From: Streptomyces decoyicus
GTDB taxonomy: Bacteria; Actinomycetota; Actinomycetes; Streptomycetales; Streptomycetaceae
DNA length: 64,000 nt
NCBI RefSeq assembly: GCF_019880305.1
Contig: NZ_CP082301.1
Location: forward strand, 7,068,001-7,132,000
Direction of reading: 5' to 3'
The position numbers and the translations under genes are program-made. Below the pieces are notes generated by a model that ran no database searches, had not been told where the DNA came from, and worked only from the letters and a program-made list of their open reading frames with translations. Shown piece after piece: positions 49,152 to 57,939 of the stretch (position 1 is its first letter; the number at the start of each line of letters is the position of its first letter).

Positions 49152-50477
49152 TCATCGCGGCCGGGCGAACCAGGAGGGCCGGCGCACCGGACCGGTGCGC
49201 TGACCCGGCACCGTGGCCGTGGCGTCCGGGCTCCGCCCGGTGGTGGCCGGGGTGTCCGCGGCGGCGTCGCCCTCCTCCGGCCACTCCGAGGGCTCCAGCC
49301 GCAGCAGATCCGCGAGCCGGCTGGACCACTCGCCGCGCGTCTGCCCCAGCGCCAGCTCACCCAGGCGCAGCAGCTGGATGTCGGAGGTGCCGGCCGGCGC
49401 GAAGATGTGGTGGGCGTCGCGCAGGAAGCGCTCCACCGGCCGGTCGGTGAACAGCCCGCACGCGGCATGGATGTCCATTGCGTCGCGCGCCGACTCCAGC
49501 GCCGACTCCACATTGACCAGTTTGGCGTTCATCAGCTCCGCGTCGCACGGCAGCCCATGGTCCAGCAGATGCACCGCGTGATACGCGGACAGCCGGGCCA
49601 GCAGCAGCCGCGACTGGATACGGCCGAGCTTGAGCTTGATGTTGCTCAGGTCCGCCAGCGGCTTGCCGTAGCGCTGCCGTTCGGCGCAGAACGCCGTCGT
49701 CTCGTCCAGGACGGCCTGATGGATGCCCAGCGACACGGCGGTCAGATTCGGCCGTCCGTACAGCACGCTGGAGGAGTACGCGACCGGCAGTCCGTCGCCC
49801 TCCCGGCCCAGCAGATTCGCCGCCGGGACCCGGCAGTTGTCGAAGAGCAGCTCGCCGAAGCTGAAGCCGTGCAGCCCCATCGTGGGCTGCTGCGGACCGA
49901 CCCGGAAGCCGGGGGTGCCGGACTCGACGAGAAACGCCGACAGGCCCTTGGAGCCCTCGCCGGTACGGACCACCACGCCGTGCAGATCGCCGACATGGCT
50001 GTTGCCGACATAGATCTTCCGGCCGTTGAGGACATAGTCGTCGCCGTCGCGGACCGCGGTGGAGGTCATGCCCAGCACATGGCCGCCGGACTGCGGTTCG
50101 GTGACCGCGATGGTCGGCAGGCAGTCGCCGGAGGCGATGGCGGGCAGCCAGGTCTTCTTCTGCTCCTCGCTGCCGAAGTGCACGATTTTCGCCACGCCCA
50201 GCTGCGAGGCCTGAACCATGGCGCCCATCGCGGCACTGACCCGTGAGAGCTCCTCGATGATCAGAGTCTTGGCGACATGGCCGGCGCCCATCCCGCCGTA
50301 CGCGCGGTGCACGGTCGCGCCTATCCACCCCTGCCGGGCGATCAGGCGCGACAGGTCATGGCAAACGGAACGGTTCGCCTCCATCTCCGCCACCCGGGGG
50401 CGGACCTCGCTTTCGGCGAAGTCCCGCACCCGGTGCCGGAGTGCCTCATGCCGCTGGTCCGTGAAGTAGCGATGCAA
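49152..50477 (-). CDS. Acyl-CoA dehydrogenase family protein
   Basis: 441 residues with the three-part acyl-CoA dehydrogenase fold. The N-terminal helices include the IARQGWIGATVHRAYGGMGA block. The flavin-binding segment is LPTIAVTEPQSGGHVLGMTS and VLNGRKIYVGNSHVGDLHGV. The C-terminal helices carry RQRYGKPLADLSNIKLKLGR and APAGTSDIQLLRLGELALGQ. The catalytic glutamate position common to short-chain enzymes is not obvious, so it may be a biosynthetic oxidase or dehydrogenase. TTG at 50477 is chosen because GGAGG lies 8 nt upstream. The last 40 residues are a low-complexity Thr/Arg/Pro tail. Confidence 0.85.
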   Translation of the reverse strand: MHRYFTDQRHEALRHRVRDFAESEVRPRVAEMEANRSVCHDLSRLIARQGWIGATVHRAYGGMGAGHVAKTLIIEELSRVSAAMGAMVQASQLGVAKIVHFGSEEQKKTWLPAIASGDCLPTIAVTEPQSGGHVLGMTSTAVRDGDDYVLNGRKIYVGNSHVGDLHGVVVRTGEGSKGLSAFLVESGTPGFRVGPQQPTMGLHGFSFGELLFDNCRVPAANLLGREGDGLPVAYSSSVLYGRPNLTAVSLGIHQAVLDETTAFCAERQRYGKPLADLSNIKLKLGRIQSRLLLARLSAYHAVHLLDHGLPCDAELMNAKLVNVESALESARDAMDIHAACGLFTDRPVERFLRDAHHIFAPAGTSDIQLLRLGELALGQTRGEWSSRLADLLRLEPSEWPEEGDAAADTPATTGRSPDATATVPGQRTGPVRRPSWFARPR

Positions 50478-50705
50478 GACGAGCCCCTCCTTCGCGATCT
50501 TCCCCGCGTTGGTCGCACCTCGCCTCGGGACGGCACCGGCGGTGCCGTCCGCAGCGAACGTTCCGGAAAGTGATCTTTCGCTTACCCCGTGCAATACTCC
50601 GTTGGCATACCTACTCCGGGGCGCATAAAACATCAACTGGGTGCATTTAAGTGAAGAGTTGAAGCGCGGAGCATATGCGCACCACCCCCGGTTCGGCGAT
50701 GCCTG

Positions 50706-50738
50706 TGGCGCGGCTCCGAAGGCCCCGGAACCGCGCCA
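50706..50738 (-). terminator. Terminator of the amidohydrolase gene
   Basis: TGGCGCGGCTCCG (50706-50718) pairs with CGGAACCGCGCCA (50726-50738) with one mismatch and a 7-nt loop, 40 bp past the minus-strand stop. The rest of 50478-50777 is promoter territory of the acyl-CoA dehydrogenase and shows no gene. Confidence 0.6.
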
Positions 50739-50777
50739 CCCCACGCCTCCCGCCCCGGCCGGGCGGGGCGCCGCGCG

Positions 50778-53700
50778 TCAGTGCGAGAGGTCGCAGCAGG
50801 ACTCACGGCGCTGCTGCCGGCCCACCTCCAGCCAGTCGGTACCGGCCGCCCGCAGCGAGCGGGTGGCGGGCGCCGGGAAGGACCCGGTCAGCTCCCGCTG
50901 CTCGAAGAGGCGTCCGCCGCGCAGTACCGCCGAGGTCCGCACCAGCGAGTCGAAGTCCTCGAACGGATCTCCGTCCACCAGCGTCATATCCCCGAGCTTG
51001 CCGACCTCCAGCGTCCCCAGGTCCCGTTCCGCACCGAACACCCGGGCGGGCAGCGCGGTCGCGGTGCGCAGCGTCCGGCTCACACTGAGGCCGCCGCGGT
51101 GCAGCGCCCGCAGTCCCAGGTGCAGGCCCAGCCCCACCGGCACCAGTGGCTGGTCCGTGCCCAGCGCGACCAGGCCGCCGCCGTCCAGCACCCGCCGGTA
51201 CACGCCGACTTCGGTCCGGATGTCGGCCAGCTGTGCCGGGGTGGGGCGATGGCCGGCGTTCTCCCGTACGACCGCGGTGTCCCAGGGCGGCATCAGCCGG
51301 GCCACCCGGACATCGGCGGCCAGCGCCGGATCGTCACCGAGCAGTGCGGTCGACGAGAACGGAGTGGCGAGGAGATGGAAGTCGGTGGCCGTGTAGACCT
51401 CTTCGACGTCCTGGTAGGCGTGACCGGAGCTGGAAACGGCATGGCCGAACTCCATCCGCTGCGTGGCCTGCAGATGGGTCGTCAGGTCCTGGCCGAGCTG
51501 GACTCCCGGGGTGAGCAGATGGCTCCCGGCCCGGACCCCGAGCCGCTGGTGGGCGAAGCGGGCGGCCTCCTCCATCACCCAGCCCGGTGCCCGTACATAG
51601 GTCTTGACGAAGTCCCAGTCCAGGGCGGCGCCGCGCTCCAGCGAGCGGCGCAGCCCCGCGCGGGTGCGGTGGGCCCGCCCCATGCTGTAGGCGACCCGTC
51701 CGCCGTCCAGCAGCTCTCCGCAGGTCAGCAGGCGCGGCCCGGCGAGCGCACCGGCCGCCACGGCCTCCCGGATACGGGCCTGTTCGTAGGAGAAGCCGCC
51801 GCAGGAGACCGCGGTGGTGATGCCGTACGCGAGCTGGAGCGCGGTCTGCCGCCCGCCGTAGGTCGTCTGCCACGGGTGAGTGTGTGCGTCCCACAGACCG
51901 GGCAGCACGGTCCGCCCGGAGGCGTCGACCCGCCGGGCCGCGCCCGAGCGGGCCGCGCGGTGCGGTTCCACGGCGGTGATCCGCCCGTCCCGCACCACCA
52001 CATCGACGTCCTCCCGCACCTCGTCGCCGGTGCCGTCCCAGAAGCGGCCCGCATGGACGACGATGTCCCGGGCGCGCGAGGGGCGCCGTTCGAGGGTCAG
52101 CGGGACGGTCCGTGCCGCGCCGCCGGACGCCCCGATCAGCGGCAGCTTGCCGGCCGAGAGGTACAGGAGCGTGCCGGAGTCCCCGGACCACGAGGGATGG
52201 TCGGCGCTCTCGTCGGTCAGCTGCCGCGGCGCCCCGTCCGGTGTGCCGTCGGGCCGCACCGGCAGCACCCACAGCGCGGACTCGACGATCAGCGCCAGCC
52301 GGCGCCCGTCCGGCGACCACACGGGCCCCGAGTCATAGCGGTCGGCGATCGAGACGTGCTCGGCGACCGGGTGCAGCCGGTCCTTTCCGGTCTCGGTGTC
52401 GACGATCCGGATGACGTTGTAGCCCTCGCGGAATCGGCGGTTGAGGCGATTGCGGTCGCAGTACGCCAGGTAGCGCCCGTCCGGCGACCAGCTGGGACGG
52501 CCGGGCAGTCCACCGGCGCCCAGCGGTGCGGCCAGCACCTTCTCCTCGCCGTCGGCCAGCGTCCGTACGACCAGATTGCCGGACATGTCCAGGGCGGCCA
52601 GCCGTCCGCCGTCCGGCGACAGCGCGGGCTGCACCCGGCCGCCGGTGGCCAGCACCGTCTCCTCCCCGGAGGCGATATCCCGGCGGCGCACCGCGAACAG
52701 CCCGTCCCGGTCGTCCGCATAGAGCAGCGCCCGCCCGTCGCGGGTCCAGCTGGGCCCGAGAACATAACGGGTGGCATCGGCCCGGACGATCCTGCGCGGG
52801 GCTTCGCCGCCCGAAGTGGGCGCGATCCACAAGGAGTTGAGGGCGGCGAAGGCGACCTTGCGGCCGTCGGGAGAGAGCGCGGGCAGATGCACTCCGCGCA
52901 CCGGCCCCGCCGCCGTCCGCTCGAAACCGTAGTCCTTGACGCGGTAGCGGGGCCGGTCCAGCGGCAGCCGCGCGGTGAACGGGATGGTCTCGGCGCGCTG
53001 CGGAGCGTCGGCCCGGACGATCCGGAACTGTCCGCCGACCGTCAGCAGCAGCTCGTCCCGCGAGACCCAGCGTGGCGGCACCGGCTCCACATCGCCGTCC
53101 ACCGCGACCCGTGTACCGTCCACCACCAGCGTGCAGGTGGGGCCCGGGTAGTCCGTGGTCCGCAGATAGGCGAGCCGCCCCGTAGGGGACAGCGCCGGCA
53201 CCATCACCTGTGCGGCTGCCGTCTCGGTGTGCTCGGTGCGCACCGTGCCCCGCCCGTCGGCCGGCACCGAGGCGACCGTACGGGAGACCAGCGCCGCGCC
53301 TGCCACCTGTCCCCGGACGAACACGATCCGCGAGCCGTCCGGCGACCAGCAGGGGTCGAAGTCCTCCCAGGCGGCGTCCTGATGCGGGCCGTCCTGACCG
53401 GGCAGCCCGGTCGTCCGGGTCAGCCGCCCGCTCTTCACCTCCAGCACCCAGATCCGGTACGGGCTGCCGGTCACCGCGTCCCCGCCCCGTTCCGAGGCGA
53501 AGGCGATCCGGGTGCCGTCGGGGGACCAGGCGGGGCCGCGGTCGTCCCACCGGCCGTCGGTCAGCTGCCGGAGACCGGAGCCGTCGGCGGCGAGCGTCCA
53601 CAGATGGAAGGAGCCGCCGCGGTAGGCGCAGACGGCGATGCGGCGGCCGTCGGGGGAGTACACCGGACGGGTGGGCTCCAGGTCGGGCGGGGTCAGCGCG

Positions 53701-54002
53701 ACCGCGTCGCCGCCGGCCCGCGGCAGTGACCACAGGACGTTCTGGACCTCGGCGACCAGCCGGTCACCGGCCGGGGCGAGGGAGGCCGCGCCATTGGTGG
53801 CGGCCGTGAAGGACAGGGTGGCGCCGTTTGCTCCGGCATCCTGCGCCCAGGCGGTGGGCGCGGTGCCGCCGGCCAGGCCCGCCGCGGCGGCGGCCGAGGC
53901 GGTGCCCTGGAGGAATCTGCGGCGGGACAGCGGCGTGGGGTGAAGGGGGGCGTTCTCGAAACGGTCCTCGAAACGGTCCTCGAAACGGTCCGTGGTGTCC
54001 AA
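50778..54002 (-). CDS. Tat-exported TolB-like beta-propeller fused to an amidohydrolase
   Basis: 1074 residues. The twin-arginine motif SRRRFLQG at residues 26-33 precedes an alanine-rich hydrophobic segment and an AWAQDAG cleavage region. About 600 residues of WD40-like/TolB propeller repeats follow, each with the PxWSPDGxRIAF pattern (WSPDGTRIAFASERGGD, WSPDGSRIVFVRG, WSPDGRYLAYCD). The C-terminal 400 residues are an amidohydrolase: LWDAHTHPWQTTYGG (HxH), the Lys region FVKTYVRAPGW, GSHLLTPG, MEFGHAVSS and LGTDQPLVP (final Asp). It probably acts outside the cell as a metal-dependent hydrolase such as a dipeptidase. TTG at 54002 is supported by AGGAGG just upstream. Confidence 0.87.
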   Translation of the reverse strand: MDTTDRFEDRFEDRFENAPLHPTPLSRRRFLQGTASAAAAAGLAGGTAPTAWAQDAGANGATLSFTAATNGAASLAPAGDRLVAEVQNVLWSLPRAGGDAVALTPPDLEPTRPVYSPDGRRIAVCAYRGGSFHLWTLAADGSGLRQLTDGRWDDRGPAWSPDGTRIAFASERGGDAVTGSPYRIWVLEVKSGRLTRTTGLPGQDGPHQDAAWEDFDPCWSPDGSRIVFVRGQVAGAALVSRTVASVPADGRGTVRTEHTETAAAQVMVPALSPTGRLAYLRTTDYPGPTCTLVVDGTRVAVDGDVEPVPPRWVSRDELLLTVGGQFRIVRADAPQRAETIPFTARLPLDRPRYRVKDYGFERTAAGPVRGVHLPALSPDGRKVAFAALNSLWIAPTSGGEAPRRIVRADATRYVLGPSWTRDGRALLYADDRDGLFAVRRRDIASGEETVLATGGRVQPALSPDGGRLAALDMSGNLVVRTLADGEEKVLAAPLGAGGLPGRPSWSPDGRYLAYCDRNRLNRRFREGYNVIRIVDTETGKDRLHPVAEHVSIADRYDSGPVWSPDGRRLALIVESALWVLPVRPDGTPDGAPRQLTDESADHPSWSGDSGTLLYLSAGKLPLIGASGGAARTVPLTLERRPSRARDIVVHAGRFWDGTGDEVREDVDVVVRDGRITAVEPHRAARSGAARRVDASGRTVLPGLWDAHTHPWQTTYGGRQTALQLAYGITTAVSCGGFSYEQARIREAVAAGALAGPRLLTCGELLDGGRVAYSMGRAHRTRAGLRRSLERGAALDWDFVKTYVRAPGWVMEEAARFAHQRLGVRAGSHLLTPGVQLGQDLTTHLQATQRMEFGHAVSSSGHAYQDVEEVYTATDFHLLATPFSSTALLGDDPALAADVRVARLMPPWDTAVVRENAGHRPTPAQLADIRTEVGVYRRVLDGGGLVALGTDQPLVPVGLGLHLGLRALHRGGLSVSRTLRTATALPARVFGAERDLGTLEVGKLGDMTLVDGDPFEDFDSLVRTSAVLRGGRLFEQRELTGSFPAPATRSLRAAGTDWLEVGRQQRRESCCDLSH
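53956..53991. repeat. Three exact 12-bp tandem repeats inside the amidohydrolase gene
   Basis: TCGAAACGGTCC is repeated exactly three times head to tail. On the coding (minus) strand it encodes DRFE repeats at residues 5-16, upstream of the twin-arginine motif. The unit keeps frame, so copy number can vary without breaking the gene. Confidence 0.92.
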
Positions 54003-54186
54003 CGATCCTCCTGCGAAAGGGGGTTGCGGCACAGGGTCGGCAAGGAACCGGCCGATCCTGTCACGCCGCGCGCGGGGGAGAGGGGCATCTGCGCCACGCG
54101 CGCCCCATGGCGCACCGCCGCCCCACACGAAAGAGTGGGCGCCGAGGACTCGTCAGCCACCGCCCCGGCAGTCAGGAGACGACGCC

Positions 54187-55110
54187 ATGCAGGCCATGCA
54201 GCAGGACTTCCACCAGGCCCCGGACGGCGCCCGTATCGCCACCTACACCTGGCTCCCGGAGTCCGGTCACCCGCGCGCCCTCGTGCAGATCGCCCACGGC
54301 GCCGCGGAACACGGCCGGCGCTACGACCGCTTCGCACGGTTCCTGGCCGGCCACGGCTACGCCGTCCTCGCCTCCGACCACCGTGGCCACGGCGCCACCG
54401 CCGCCTCCACCGGCGGCCGCGGCGTGGTCGGCGAGGACGCCTGGCGGGCGGTCGTCAGCGACCTCAAGGGCATCGGCAACCATGCGGCCGCCGCCCACCC
54501 CGGCGTCCCGCTGGTGCTGCTCGGCCACAGCATGGGCGCGATGCTGGCCCGCGACTACGCCCAGGAGTACGGCGCCGACCTCGCCGGACTCATCCTCACC
54601 GGTGTCTTCCGCACCCTGCCCGGCCTGGACATCGACGGTGCCGTCGCCGAGCTGGACCAGGAGATCGCCGAGCACGGCCGCAGCGCGCTCTCCGCGTTCA
54701 TCCCGCGCAACTTCAGCTCCTTCAACGACGCCTTCACCCACCGCACCGGCTATGAATGGCTTTCCCGCGACGCCGCGGAGGTGGACGCCTACGTCGCCGA
54801 CGAGGACTGCGGTTTCCCGTTCTGCGCCGGTCTCGCCGCCGACTGGGTCGGCGCCATCCGCAAGATCAACGACCCGGCCAACCTCGCCCGCATCCCGCGC
54901 GGGCTGCCGGTCCACCTCGCCGTCGGCGACCAGGACCCCTGCCACCAGCGGATGACGCTGGTCCACGAACTGCTGGAGGACTTCCGCTACCTGGGCACCC
55001 GCGATCTGACCTGGCGGGCCTACCCGGACGCCCGTCACGAGATCCTCAACGAGACCAACCGTGACGAGGTCCAGGACGACCTGCTGGCCTGGCTCGACAA
55101 GCACATCTGA
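54187..55110 (+). CDS. Alpha/beta hydrolase, monoacylglycerol lipase-like
   Basis: 307 residues of the serine aminopeptidase/monoacylglycerol lipase group. The oxyanion HG lies in LVQIAHGAAEHGRRYDRFAR, and SDHRGHGATAAST follows. The nucleophile elbow is LVLLGHSMGAMLARDYA. The acid lies in HLAVGDQDPCHQRM and the catalytic His in YPDARHEILNETNRDEV. It probably cleaves monoacylglycerols or other lipid esters. No signal peptide is present. ATG at 54187 has CAGGAGACGACGCC before it. It is divergent from the amidohydrolase. Confidence 0.9.
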   Translation: MQAMQQDFHQAPDGARIATYTWLPESGHPRALVQIAHGAAEHGRRYDRFARFLAGHGYAVLASDHRGHGATAASTGGRGVVGEDAWRAVVSDLKGIGNHAAAAHPGVPLVLLGHSMGAMLARDYAQEYGADLAGLILTGVFRTLPGLDIDGAVAELDQEIAEHGRSALSAFIPRNFSSFNDAFTHRTGYEWLSRDAAEVDAYVADEDCGFPFCAGLAADWVGAIRKINDPANLARIPRGLPVHLAVGDQDPCHQRMTLVHELLEDFRYLGTRDLTWRAYPDARHEILNETNRDEVQDDLLAWLDKHI

Positions 55111-55129
55111 GCCGCCGGCGCCGCTCTGC

Positions 55130-55148
55130 GGGGAGCGCCACGCTCCCC
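55130..55148. terminator. Short hairpin between convergent genes
   Basis: GGGGAGCG (55130-55137) pairs with CGCTCCCC (55141-55148) around a 3-nt loop, between the lipase stop and the transketolase C-subunit stop. Confidence 0.55.
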
Positions 55149-55150
55149 CG

Positions 55151-56059
55151 TCAGGGCCGTGCCGCCACGAACCCGGCGATCCGCTCGCGCAGGCCGCGCG
55201 GGTCGAGCCCGTGCGCCGCCAGGTGCTCGTCGAGCTGCCCGTACCGGCGCAGCTCCTGGCGGTCGACGCCGAGCCCCAGCAGCCGGTGCGGCCGGTCCGC
55301 CAGCGCCTCGTTCGCGAAGCGCGTCGAGGTCCCCGCCAGATACGGCTCCACGAGCACCACGTCCGCGCTGCCGGCAGCACCGGCCGCGGCGCGGAGCCCG
55401 GCGGCGTCGAAGGGCCGCACGGTCGTCGCGTAGAGGACGGTCACCTCCAGCCCCTCGGTCGCGGCGAGCACATGATCCAGCATCGGGCCGACGGCGACGA
55501 CCACCCCGCCGCGCCCTTCCCGCAGCGTCCGGAAACCGGCCCCGTCCACGGCCCGTGGCGCGTGGTTGGCCTGTGCGGACAGCCGGACGTACACCTTGTC
55601 GTCACCGGCCGACGCGGCGTGCCGCAGCAGCGTCTCGGCCTCGTCCGGGTGCCCGGGGACATGTACGGTCCAGCCGTCCAGTGTGTCCAGCAGCGCGATG
55701 TCGCCGGGTGCCATATGGGTGAAACCGCCGCTCGGCCAGTCGTAGGAGCCACCGGCACTGACCAGCACCCCGCCCACGTCCTGGTGGCCGAAGTCCAGCT
55801 TCACCTGCTCGAAGGGGCGCTCCACGAGGAAGCTGGCGAAGGTGTGCAGGATCGGGCGGAGCCCGGTGAGCGCCAGCCCGCCCCCCACGCCGATCAGCAA
55901 CTGCTCGCGGATGCCGACATTCACCACCCGGTCCGGATGCCGTCGTGCCGCCTCGGCAAAGCCGGCCGTACCGATGTCGGCGAGTACGACCGCCAGCCGC
56001 GGGTCCTCCTCCAACAGCCGTGAGGTGACCGAGGCGAACCGCTCACGCATGGTGTCCAT
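55151..56059 (-). CDS. Transketolase, C-terminal subunit
   Basis: 302 residues covering the pyrimidine-binding and C-terminal transketolase domains. LAVVLADIGTAGFAEAARRH and VVNVGIREQLLIGVGGGLAL hold the Glu that activates thiamine diphosphate, and KLDFGHQDVGGVLVSAGGSY, GFTHMAPGDIALL and LVEPYLAGTSTRFANEAL follow. It needs the N-subunit encoded just upstream (51 bp apart) to form an active two-subunit enzyme. ATG at 56059 is favoured; GTG at 56062 is adjacent, and GAGAGGG lies upstream of both. Confidence 0.88.
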   Translation of the reverse strand: MDTMRERFASVTSRLLEEDPRLAVVLADIGTAGFAEAARRHPDRVVNVGIREQLLIGVGGGLALTGLRPILHTFASFLVERPFEQVKLDFGHQDVGGVLVSAGGSYDWPSGGFTHMAPGDIALLDTLDGWTVHVPGHPDEAETLLRHAASAGDDKVYVRLSAQANHAPRAVDGAGFRTLREGRGGVVVAVGPMLDHVLAATEGLEVTVLYATTVRPFDAAGLRAAAGAAGSADVVLVEPYLAGTSTRFANEALADRPHRLLGLGVDRQELRRYGQLDEHLAAHGLDPRGLRERIAGFVAARP

Positions 56060-56110
56060 CACTGAAACCCTCTCGAAGTCCTGGTGGGTGGGGCAGACGG
56101 GGCGGGCCGC

Positions 56111-56878
56111 TCAGTCGCCCTTGGGCTCGACACGGGCGACCACCGCACGCGGGCGGCCCGGGTGCGGCGCACCGAAGGCCTCGTGGAGGGCCTCGTGGTC
56201 GCGGCCGTCGACGGTGGCGGCGGACCATCCTGCGGCCTCGAAGCGGGAGGCGATCCCGCCGTGCCAGCCGTGGGTGGCGGAGGAGTTGTCGACGATCAGG
56301 GTGTGCAGCCGGTCCAGTCCCGCGGCGCCCGCGTAGGCCAGCGCCTCGTGGTTGCTGCCCTCGTCCAGTTCGGCGTCGCCGATCAGCACCCATACGGCCG
56401 GTTCCGTCCGGCCCTGCGCCCGCAGCCCGAGGGCGGTGCCGACGGCCAGCGGCAGCCCGTGCCCGAGCGAACCGCTGCCGATCTCCGCGCCGGGCACCAG
56501 CAGCCGGTCGGGGTGATGGCCGAGCGGGGAGTCGTACGCGCCGAAGCCCGGCAGCCATGCGGTGGGGAAGAAGCCCTTGGCGGCCAGCACCGCGTAGTAG
56601 GCCATCGGGCCGTGCCCCTTGGAGAGCAGAAAGCGGTCCCGGCCGGGGTCCTCGGCGGTGCCGGGGGACACCCGCAGCACCCGGTCGTAGAGCACCCAGA
56701 GGGCATCCAGCGTGGAGGTGGCCGCCGGGCCGTGCTTCTCATCGCCCGTCATCAGGCTCATCAGATGCGGCAGTTCATCGAACCCGATGCCGCCGGTGTG
56801 CGGCGTGCGCTTCGCGGCGCCTCCCGCCGCAGGCCCTGCCGCCTTGCCCCTCGTCGGTTCCGTCGTCATGTGCGTCAT
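56111..56878 (-). CDS. Transketolase, N-terminal thiamine diphosphate-binding subunit
   Basis: 255 residues. LLSKGHGPMAYYAVLAAKGF, then GAEIGSGSLGHGLPLAVGTA, and the thiamine diphosphate motif VLIGDAELDEGSNHEALAYA ending at LIVDNSS. It forms a split transketolase with the next gene, transferring two-carbon units between sugar phosphates. Its start ATG at 56878 lies 7 nt from a -10 element under an apparent SoxR operator, so the mRNA is probably leaderless or nearly so and the pair may be redox induced. In-frame ATG at 56869 is an alternative start. Confidence 0.88.
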   Translation of the reverse strand: MTHMTTEPTRGKAAGPAAGGAAKRTPHTGGIGFDELPHLMSLMTGDEKHGPAATSTLDALWVLYDRVLRVSPGTAEDPGRDRFLLSKGHGPMAYYAVLAAKGFFPTAWLPGFGAYDSPLGHHPDRLLVPGAEIGSGSLGHGLPLAVGTALGLRAQGRTEPAVWVLIGDAELDEGSNHEALAYAGAAGLDRLHTLIVDNSSATHGWHGGIASRFEAAGWSAATVDGRDHEALHEAFGAPHPGRPRAVVARVEPKGD

Positions 56879-56885
56879 ACGACAG

Positions 56886-56916
56886 AGCCTGCAACCTCAA
56901 GCGCGCTTGAGGTCAA
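56886..56916 (-). promoter_or_regulatory. SoxR-type promoter and operator of the transketolase pair
   Basis: On the minus strand TTGACC (56916-56911) and CAGGCT (56891-56886) are separated by 19 bp, the elongated spacer of MerR-family promoters. The perfect 20-bp palindrome ACCTCAAGCG-CGCTTGAGGT (56894-56913) lies across that spacer. The half-sites CCTCAAG and CTTGAGG are identical to those of the E. coli soxS SoxR box. The initiating A of the start codon is 8 nt past the -10, so a leaderless mRNA is expected. Confidence 0.75.
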
Positions 56917-56919
56917 GCG

Positions 56920-56951
56920 CCGGGCCGCGGACCGGATGATCCGCGGCCCGG
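56920..56951 (-). terminator. Terminator of the yiaA-like gene
   Basis: A perfect 12-bp stem (CCGGGCCGCGGA at 56920-56931 and its complement at 56940-56951) with an 8-nt loop, 11 bp past the minus-strand stop at 56962 and just upstream of the SoxR-type promoter, insulating it from readthrough. Confidence 0.75.
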
Positions 56952-56961
56952 GATGCCGAGA

Positions 56962-57255
56962 TCAGACCTGCCCCGGCTTGAAGACGTCCTGCTCGATGAG
57001 GATCTTGTCGATCCGGGCCTTGTCCACCCGGTTCGTCACCTCCTCGACCTCCTGGCGGTCACGGATGCACTTGGCCAGCGTGAACGCCGAGGACACCACG
57101 AAGACCAGACCGATGGCGAGAAAACCGCGCTCCCAGGGCCCCACCGGCAGCTTGATGATCCCGATCACCAGCGCCGCCAGCGACAGCCCGAAGGAGATCG
57201 CGGCCTGCACGAAGAAGGCCGTGGTCGTCGGCCGCTGAATCGATGGAGTAGTCAT
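56962..57255 (-). CDS. yiaA: YiaA/YiaB family inner membrane protein
   Basis: 97 residues with two membrane helices (FFVQAAISFGLSLAALVIGI and FLAIGLVFVVSSAFTLAKCI) separated by the short KLPVGPWERG loop, then a charged cytoplasmic tail with RDRQEVEEVTNRVDKARIDK. This is the YiaA/YiaB domain; its role is unknown. ATG at 57255 gives the family-typical start with a short polar N-terminus. Transcribed away from the tRNA-Pro gene. Confidence 0.88.
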   Translation of the reverse strand: MTTPSIQRPTTTAFFVQAAISFGLSLAALVIGIIKLPVGPWERGFLAIGLVFVVSSAFTLAKCIRDRQEVEEVTNRVDKARIDKILIEQDVFKPGQV

Positions 57256-57419
57256 GCGCGTAGCGTGGCGGGGCGGTGACGGCGGTGCATGAGTACGGGT
57301 ACTCATCTCTCCCGTCGGCCGTACGCGCGCCGACGCGGGAATATGGCAGCACCCACCCTCTGACATGCGGTATTGTTCTCGTGCGCGGTCAGCCGGGAAT
57401 TCCCGGCCGAAACGGGCAC

Positions 57420-57493
<74 letters not shown>

Positions 57494-57500
57494 CGGTGTG

Positions 57501-57550
57501 AAGGGTCTTCGTGGGTGAATAGCCTGCGGAGGCCCTTTTTCGTTTTTCGC
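57501..57550 (+). terminator. Terminator of tRNA-Pro
   Basis: AAGGGTCTTCG (57501-57511) pairs over 11 bp, with two G-T pairs, to CGGAGGCCCTT (57537-57547). The loop is about 25 nt, and the stem is followed by a T-run (TTTTTCGTTTTTCG), the clearest T-tract in the window. Confidence 0.8.
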
Positions 57551-57939
57551 GTTCTGGCCGGCGTTCGTACGGGCCCCAGGCTCGGGCGCTTCCGGCCGGC
57601 GGCCCACAGGGAAGGGCTTGGCATGTCCATGCAACTCCGAGAGGGTTCGGTGGGGACAGGCGCGCGGCACGATCTGCATGAACCTCGATGACGCGTCGGC
57701 CGGCCGTTGGAGCAGCAGCCCGTTCGACTGCGGAGCGAGGCAGTCCAGCGGGCGGCGTGGGTGGAGCTGGAGCCGCGTCCAGCGGTTCCGGTGAAGCGTC
57801 CTGCACTCACTCGTGCAAGCGATCGTCTCGACGTCCATGGTATGGAGCCCCACACGCTGAGACACCCTGCTCCAGCAGGGCACTTGATACTCTCGAGGTT
57901 CGCCCGGAACCCCTGGGCGGTGTCTTTCCGGGGGAATTG
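57551..57939. other. Intergenic region upstream of the conflict-system operon
   Basis: 389 bp without a supported gene. It should hold the promoter of the four-gene operon downstream; I could not define it. GGGGGAATTG directly precedes the ATG at 57940. The base composition is somewhat less GC-biased than the neighbouring genes. Confidence 0.45.

Noticed and set aside
48924..49200. Plus-strand frame beginning RAARIRERFPFDALGWYPERG
   Set aside because: The first 50 residues look slightly protein-like, but the frame then runs antisense through the acyl-CoA dehydrogenase gene. At most an old remnant; not supported as a gene.
57348..57376. TATTGT at 57371 as the tRNA-Pro promoter -10
   Set aside because: The sequence 17 bp upstream (AGCACC) does not resemble a -35, so the pair is not supported.
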